From positions 25,526,379 through 25,548,107 of the forward strand of contig NC_049986.1 in NCBI RefSeq assembly GCF_000003815.2: a stretch of 21,729 bases of DNA, read 5' to 3'. The DNA is from Branchiostoma floridae. Its lineage: Eukaryota; Chordata; Leptocardii; Amphioxiformes; Branchiostomatidae. A program made the translations under genes and the position numbers. Below the pieces are notes generated by a model. The model saw only the letters and a list, made by a program, of their open reading frames with translations. It was not told the DNA's origin and did no database searches. Below, piece by piece: positions 17,321 through 21,729 of the stretch. Every line of letters begins with the position of its first letter. Position 1 is the first letter of the stretch.

Positions 17321-17449
17321 CTGCACGTAACCCTGCCCGGGGTTGAGTTTAGCGTACAGGAACAGAACTCTCTCCACGACCTCCCAGTGCGCTTCCTGTC
17401 CCTCAGGTAACGTTTCATATTCCTCCACTGCAAATTTCCGCCGCGTGCT
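17321..17449 (-). CDS. TBC1D13: TBC1D13 exon (VERVLFLYAKLNPG), 129 nt, phase 0-0
   Basis: Acceptor TTTATTCCAG, donor CAG|GTCAGG. It encodes 43 residues from STRRKFAVEEYE to GQGYVQ. It is the parent of the tandem array at 16581-17320. The copies lack its first 42 or so bases. Confidence 0.9.
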
Positions 17450-20282
17450 CTGGAATAAACAAACAAACAAACAAACACCATTTTGTTTTAGATTCAATTT
17501 TTTTCATGAAAAATCTAAACACACATAACAATTTATCACTACAACAGAAAGTTAAAGTTAGATACATATATATGCATACATTTATAACTTAATGATAATT
17601 GATCAAACTTGTTTGTATTAAAAGTACCTGTACCTAAATCTTGTTCAGGCACACAGCTCGGAGAAGATGACTCACGTTTGTGACTGTGATGCCCAGCCGG
17701 GTCTTCCCGACATTTGCGGCCTTCAGTATCTTGTGCCTGTACCTGCACCTGTACGTAAACCCATGTACCCGTACTTGTACCTACAGATCAGAACACACGA
17801 CTCACGTTTGTGACGGTAATGCCGAGCCTGTTCTTCCCGACGTTCGCGGCCTTCAGTATCGTGTGCTCCACGCGTTTCCGCAGCGTTTCAATCCCGCTGT
17901 CCGCGTTCACCAGCCGCTCGCACGGGTGGTCCGTCGCCTGCTGGAAAAACGAGATGTCCGGACACAACCGCCTGCAACACGGAACACAGGGTGGTCTGGT
18001 TAGTTAAAACAAATCCCACAAACGTCTGGAACATCTGCTACACAAAGGAGGGTGGTTACATGGACATGTAGTTAAGACAGAGAAGAGGAGACAAATCCCA
18101 TTGTTGCACTGATGCCAACATTTTTCATGCTGGTTTAAGGTATCAATGATGCCAACTGCCACAGGAATTTTACTGTAATTACAGCTGTCCAAGTTTCCCT
18201 CCTTTTAAACTGGCAGCCCATGGAAGCCCTGAGATCAGACATGTAGGGTTGTTAGTAAAGACACGAATGCCTAAAACACAGGGTATGTGTTTATGAAGGT
18301 TAGACGTCCAGGTAAACGATCATACTCTAAAAACGGTTCAATCTCGACAACTGGATGAGATCTGGCGATTTCTTTAAGACATTTTGGCTGATACAAAGAT
18401 ATGAAGAAAATATCAGTTACAGTTATATAGCAAATAAACGTGAAAAATACATTGTAAGCCGTTCTGGTGTTATGCGACGTGAAAGTTGGTGCTGACCTCA
18501 AAAGCCACCCGGTCTGAATAGGGTAAACAGATTATAAGTTACCTGACATCCTTGTCGATCTGAAGAAGCACATCGTTGTCCTTAAAGTACTGACTCCACT
18601 GGCTGTCTGGGTTTGGGTTCAGCGGCTGGAGGAGAGAGGGAATGAATGAATGAATAGATGGATGAATGAATGAATGAAAGAACGAATGTACAAAGGTATA
18701 ACTATGAATGAATGAGTGGGTGGATAAAAGTATGAATGAATGAATGATGAATGTCAGAAGGAATTGATGCATGAATGAATGAATGAATGAATGAACAGAT
18801 GAATGAGTGGTTCATTGGCACCACTGAAAAGTGTCAGCTGAAATAATAACGTACTATTTACACAATCTACACCTAAAACAAAGTCACACAGATGCTAGTA
18901 ATACAAAGAGAATAATAGGAGATGAATTTACATAAAGGTATCATTGAATACCAGGAGCTGAACATTATAATCAATCGTGAATGACCACCTATCTCCCTGT
19001 ATGAACGACTTTAATGAAACTGAAAATCGTAATCCATCACAAATTAGCAACATGTCTGTATGAACGACTTACATGGTCTGCGAAGGTCACGTCCTCCCGA
19101 GATGTCCCTGACCCCTGCTTCCCAGGGGTGATGATCAGTTCTTCCAACAGCTGCTGGTACAGGGCCCTGGAACATGCATAACACGGGGTCAGGGTCAAAG
19201 GTGAACATGGGTAACACAGGGTCAAGGTCAACGGTGAACGTGGGTAACACAGGGTCAAGGTCAAAGGTGAACGTGGGTAACACAGGGTCAAGGTCAAAGC
19301 TGAACATGGGTAACACAGGGTCAAGGTCAAAGCTGAACATGGGTAACATAGGGTCAAGGTCAAAGCTGAACATGGGTAACACAGGGTCAAGGTCAAAGCT
19401 GAACATGGGTAACATAGGGTCAAGGTCAAAGCTGAACATGGGTAACACAGGGTCAGGGTCAAAGCTTAACATGGGTAACACAGGGTCAAGGTCAAAGCTG
19501 AACATGGGTAACACAGGGTCAAGGTCAAAGCTGAACATGGGTAACACAGGGTCAAGGTCAAAGCTGAACATGGGTAACACAGGGTCAAGGTCAAAGCTGA
19601 GGCAGACTGGTCACAAAACTGGAGAATCTGCAATCATCTACTTACACTACAGCAGATCCTTGATGAAGCTTTAAGGTATATTCAGACATGGAGAATTTAT
19701 GTCTTGAACAGCAACATAAGACATCTTATCTCCTTAAGAGTCTGACCTTTGCTTCTTGAGGAAGTCCGTCCAGTCTGTCGTGAGGGGCGGCAGGTAGTTC
19801 AGCAGGATCTGGGGAAGGTCAAGGGCAAGGTCACACAAAGCAATGGCTGCTGTTTTATATCAAACAATTCAAGTTCACATATAACATTATACAAATTATA
19901 CATGCTTTTACAGCACTGCCGAGTCTATTCTATAACATGATTTTCTATCCTGTTCATCTCATCATATGACGATGAACTGAGCTGAACTGATGTGTGTACA
20001 ACATGTATGCATATATGTACGTGTGTGTGTGTATGCATGTATGTATGTGTGTGTGTGTGAGAGTGTGCGCATGTGTGCGCATATATCTGTGTGTGTGTGT
20101 GTGTGTGTATGATTGTGTATGTGTATTAGTATGTGTGTATGTGAATCTATGCGTGTGTATGTATGTGTGTGGGGTTAATGTCTTGATGTATGTTGTTGTT
20201 GTGTGCCATGTTGTTGTTGTTGTTGTTGTGTTTGTTCTCACCTTCCAGCACTTGGCCCTCAGGCCGCGCCCATCCGGGATAC
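17321..20282 (-). CDS. TBC1D13: TBC1D13-type Rab GTPase-activating protein, partial, six exons
   Basis: TBC-domain proteins act as GTPase-activating proteins for Rab small GTPases in membrane traffic. Six exons, 20242-20282, 19747-19808, 19073-19166, 18543-18625, 17806-17971 and 17321-17449, join with compatible phases and GT-AG introns. Recognisable segments match what I know of vertebrate TBC1D13: GIPDGRGLRAKCWK, ILLNYLPP, SREDVTF, PLNPNPDSQW, YFKDNDVLLQIDKDVRRLCP, ETLRKRVE, and EAHWEVVERVLFLYAKLNPG with YVQ. Order and spacing agree with the family. The N-terminal exon is not identified. The rest of the TBC domain after YVQ (GMNE... onward in the family) is not found in the window. The introns hold large tandem repeats. 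Orthology is inferred from remembered family sequence and not from a search. Confidence 0.9.
17676..17742 (-). CDS. Partial duplicate of the preceding TBC1D13 exon, possible alternative exon
   Basis: The sequence from about 17676 to 17735 repeats the 3' end of the exon at 17806-17971, with the protein reading ILKAANVGKTRLGITVTN against ILKAANVGKNRLGITVTN, and it keeps the same donor, AAC|GTGAGT. An AG at 17743-17744 (GGTGCAG) would give a 67-nt exon with no stop and the same entry and exit phases as the full exon. The upstream polypyrimidine tract is poor, so it may simply be a nonfunctional duplicate. Confidence 0.45.
17806..17971 (-). CDS. TBC1D13: TBC1D13 exon (RLCPDISFFQ), 166 nt
   Basis: Acceptor TGTTGCAG, donor AAC|GTGAGT. 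The first base completes the Arg codon split from exon 18543-18625, followed by 55 codons from RLCPDISFFQQATDHP to GITVTN. The ETLRKRVE block is diagnostic. Confidence 0.9.
18456..18530. repeat. Short dispersed repeat, copy 2
   Basis: Partner of 14125-14200. It lies in the TBC1D13 intron just downstream of exon 18543-18625. Here the middle reads GCTGACCTCAAAAGCCACCC instead of a C run. Confidence 0.55.
18543..18625 (-). CDS. TBC1D13: TBC1D13 exon (PLNPNPDSQW), 83 nt
   Basis: Acceptor CTCTCTCCTCCAG, donor CAG|GTAACT. It encodes 27 residues plus the first two bases of an Arg codon. It matches the PLNPNPDS-W and FKDN-VLLQIDKDVRR blocks of the family. Confidence 0.93.
18640..18800. repeat. Interrupted GAAT tetranucleotide repeat
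   Basis: Several short runs of GAAT/ATGA units are broken by substitutions, directly upstream of the acceptor of exon 18543-18625 in the intron. A pyrimidine-rich complement on the coding strand may contribute to the acceptor context. Confidence 0.9.
19073..19166 (-). CDS. TBC1D13: TBC1D13 exon (SREDVTFADH), 94 nt
   Basis: Acceptor CATGTTCCAG, donor CAT|GTAAGT. One base completes Arg, then 31 codons from ALYQQLLEELIITPG to SREDVTFADH. The acceptor abuts the 33-bp minisatellite. Confidence 0.92.
19182..19601. repeat. 33-bp minisatellite with nuclear-receptor-like half-sites
   Basis: About 12.7 copies of a 33-bp unit, consensus beginning CACAGGGTCAAGGTCAAAG and ending GAACATGGGTAA. Units differ at only a few positions. 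Since 33 is a multiple of three, frames run open on both strands (11-residue repeats on the plus strand), but these are not genes. Most units have TCAAGGTCA, the extended half-site bound by NR5A- and ERR-type nuclear receptors, within GGGTCA-AGGTCA. It lies in a TBC1D13 intron. Confidence 0.95.
19747..19808 (-). CDS. TBC1D13: TBC1D13 exon (ILLNYLPP), 62 nt
   Basis: Acceptor TTCCCCAG, donor CAAAG|GTCAGA. It encodes ILLNYLPPLTTDWTDFLKKQ and two bases of Arg. It joins in phase to both neighbours. Confidence 0.92.
20000..20230. repeat. TG-rich and TTG microsatellites
   Basis: An interrupted TG/TATG tract (about 20000-20172) is followed by TTG trinucleotide runs (about 20187-20230), immediately downstream of the donor of exon 20242-20282 in the TBC1D13 intron. 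Confidence 0.93.
20242..20282 (-). CDS. TBC1D13: TBC1D13 exon (GIPDGRGLRAKCWK), 41 nt
   Basis: Acceptor CTTCTCCCAG, donor AAG|GTGAGA. Two bases complete the Gly codon, then 13 codons from IPDGRG to CWK. This is the family's conserved GIP...R...CWK motif. A preceding exon must end with the first G of the Gly codon. Confidence 0.9.
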
Positions 20283-20424
20283 CTGGGAGAAGACATTACA
20301 TCAGTTATAAACTTTAATACGTGGATTTAAGCCCTAAATTTTACCTTGTCCCACCCTAATCTGGACCCAACTCTGCAATGTCAGCATAACTCCAAACCAA
20401 ACATGTACAGCCCTGTTAATTAAG

Positions 20425-20515
20425 TCTGGTTAGCTGTGCCACATGGCTCCTGGGAGCCAGCTCCATTTCACAAGTCTGCTGCCGCACCACAAAGTCGGGG
20501 GTTCGAATCCCGGCT
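20425..20515 (+). mobile_element. tRNA-like sequence, degenerate
   Basis: A perfect B box GGTTCGAATCC at 20500-20510, flanked by GGGG/CCCG that could form a T stem. A possible A box (TGGTTAGCTGTG) lies about 75 bases upstream, too far for a normal tRNA. It is probably a degenerate tRNA pseudogene or SINE head. Confidence 0.35.
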
Positions 20516-20630
20516 GTCGTGTTCAGGACTCCAATGTCTGAGGACTCTTATTCTAAATCCTTCTTTTGTGATTCAGGGACGAACATGGGAAGTTTAAAGG
20601 AATATGACTTTATCTACTTTTTTTTTACAC

Positions 20631-20768
20631 AGAAAGGAAGACATACAGTTCCTCAACCTACACAGTATCAACCCAAATGATAGAGGACGCTGGAGAGCTG
20701 CCATCAAGCCTCCTCATCTACGTGCAAGCACGTCTAACCCCCACAGGATGGGGAACAACAGAGTCTGA
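20631..20768 (+). other. Possible exon or LINE ORF end
   Basis: A strong acceptor-like tract (CTACTTTTTTTTTACACAG) precedes an open frame ending in TGA at 20766-20768. The frame reads KEDIQFLNLH, then NPNDRGRWRAAIK. The DRxxWR pattern is like the extreme C-terminus of some LINE polymerases. It runs antisense to TBC1D13, upstream of its first visible exon. A retrotransposon relic and an unrelated exon are both possible. Confidence 0.3.
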
Positions 20769-20791
20769 CGATAAATCGGAGAGTGAGTGAG

Positions 20792-21139
20792 CAGGGCTCG
20801 AAATGCTTTTTCTGCATACCTGCACTGGTGCAGGTAACATTAAAAATTACCTGCACCAGACAGATTTTAACTGCACCACTCTGAATTTAGGAAATATGGA
20901 TCATATTAAAATTGTTCAGGAACCATTGCTATTTTTTCTTTTATACTTCATAGGCGGTAACAGTCAATGCAGCTGATAACAATCCATATACACCTACATT
21001 ATCGAACATCTATGTATAAAACCCAGTACATGGACCAGTGCAGGTTAGGTGCAGGTATATCTATAGATATCACAAATACCTGCACAGCTCCAATTTTACC
21101 TGCACTAACCTGCATATGCAGGTGGTATTTCGAGCCCTG
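20792..21139. mobile_element. hAT-like nonautonomous transposon (MITE)
   Basis: A 348-bp element with terminal inverted repeats: the left end CAGGGCTCGAAAT is matched by the complement of the right end ATTTCGAGCCCTG. CAGGG-type ends are typical of hAT elements. The flanks GTGAGTGA (20783-20790) and GTGAGTGT (21140-21147) match at 7 of 8 bases, as an 8-bp target duplication would, with one extra G on the left. The interior has several TGCAC(C)TGCA-type subrepeats near both ends and no transposase. Confidence 0.75.
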
Positions 21140-21436
21140 GTGAGTGTGTGTGTACTACTACTAACTCAGGTGACATTCAGTGAAGTTTTGAGATCTCTGG
21201 TTCTGTCCAAGCACATAGGTTGGTGGGAAAATTTTGACCTTCTTCCTAAAATGTTACACGCCCTGTTTTCCATCCACACACCCCTCCCCATAACTATCCC
21301 CAGGGGGAGGGCGGACAGAGAACAAAACAACTGGATTTCACTAGTGGACCTGGTTTCTTGTGGTCAGGAGTTGTGGAAAAGTAAAAACTGAGTAAGGAAA
21401 CCGGAACGAAGGCTGGGAGTTGCCCAAGTCCTACTT
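21140..21436. other. No recognised feature
   Basis: Unique-looking sequence between the hAT-like element and the GC-rich block. A 117-codon plus-strand frame across 21038-21391 overlaps the transposon and has no recognisable domain. Confidence 0.4.
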
Positions 21437-21438
21437 AC

Positions 21439-21530
21439 CTCTACTCCGCAAGGAGGCGGGGGTGAGGGGCAGAAGATCCTCGCAAGTCTCGACCTAGTTC
21501 TCACAACTCTCGCGAGAACTAGGTCACTCC
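21439..21530 (-). promoter_or_regulatory. Candidate TBC1D13 first exon/promoter: strong donor and TCTCGCGAGA palindrome
   Basis: On the minus strand, AGAG|GTAAGT at 21439/21438 is a near-ideal splice donor at the end of a GC-rich block. TCTCGCGAGA at 21508-21517 is a perfect palindrome known as a promoter motif of CpG-island genes (bound by BANP in vertebrates). It sits in a hairpin with 12-bp arms, 21491-21502 and 21514-21525. A frame ending one base before the donor would have the phase needed for exon 20242-20282, but its residues do not match the family well and it has no ATG. A 5' UTR exon is therefore as likely. Confidence 0.35.
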
Positions 21531-21539
21531 GTGATCATG

Positions 21540-21729
21540 ATGGACTGACAGTCATCGAACATTTGGAGGTATGTTTGCCTACCTGTCAAAACTAGTCACT
21601 GTTTGATGACACAAATTCTATTAACTGTTTACATACGTGACTAATGAGTCTCTTCAACGAAACTGAGTAAGGTTATTCAGGGTCAAAGGTCCGCCGGACT
21701 TTGTAACAAACGGGAGTGTGTACCTTTCA
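21540..21729. other. Right edge, no recognised feature
   Basis: No coding content is recognised. The TBC1D13 start codon may lie here or beyond the window. Confidence 0.35.

Noticed and set aside
16651-17481. 276-codon minus-strand frame with CLFVCLFVC repeats
   Set aside because: This is the wrong frame through the exon-derived minisatellite and (TTTG)n runs. The real frame reads EAHWEVVERVLFLYAKLNPG.
19037-19674. Long repeat-protein-like frames (11-residue repeats) on both strands
   Set aside because: They arise because the minisatellite period (33 bp) is divisible by three. Only 19073-19166 is coding, as a TBC1D13 exon.

Overview
The window looks like draft genome sequence from an invertebrate chordate, most likely an amphioxus (Branchiostoma). 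The reasons are split-gene structure with GT-AG introns, a clear animal TBC1D13 orthologue, tandem receptor tyrosine kinases with EGF/Ig/cadherin-like ectodomains, tRNA-derived SINE, LINE and hAT-like remnants, many microsatellites, and assembly gaps (one of 733 N, two of exactly 100 N). The species is inferred and not proven by the sequence.

Left half (about 1-12,400): two tandem paralogous receptor tyrosine kinase genes lie on the minus strand. The right copy (7766-10570) is a complete, intronless 934-codon gene: signal peptide, cadherin-like domain, an unrecognised Cys-containing domain, EGF, Ig, three EGF-like repeats, one transmembrane helix and a tyrosine kinase. The left copy (2849-5407) is the same gene, but codon 124 is TGA where the right copy has TGC (Cys). 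It also contains a 733-N gap. Copies of an upstream segment lie at 5472-5711, 6155-6390 and 10651-10740. Two longer noncoding segments recur on both flanks of the pair (160-415 with 12117-12380; 1190-2275 with 10806-11945). A LINE reverse transcriptase C-terminal relic separates the two kinases.

Middle (about 12,000-16,500): microsatellites, a tRNA-derived SINE, a terminal exon encoding a hevein-like Cys-rich domain (14409-14647, minus), a block of homopolymer-inflated low-quality sequence beside a 100-N gap, and a 44-bp minisatellite.

Right half (about 16,580-21,730): six exons of a TBC1D13-type Rab GTPase-activating protein on the minus strand. They join in consistent phase and cover the residues from the conserved GIP motif to the middle of the TBC domain. 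The 3' part of the last visible exon, with its donor site and the start of the next intron, is tandemly repeated about seven times up to a gap. The rest of the TBC domain is not seen in the window. One exon has a partial downstream duplicate that could itself be spliced in phase. The intron before exon 19073-19166 holds a 33-bp minisatellite with nuclear-receptor-type half-sites. Upstream lie a hAT-like element with matching ends and a TCTCGCGAGA palindrome inside a hairpin, next to a strong splice donor, which may mark the promoter or first exon.
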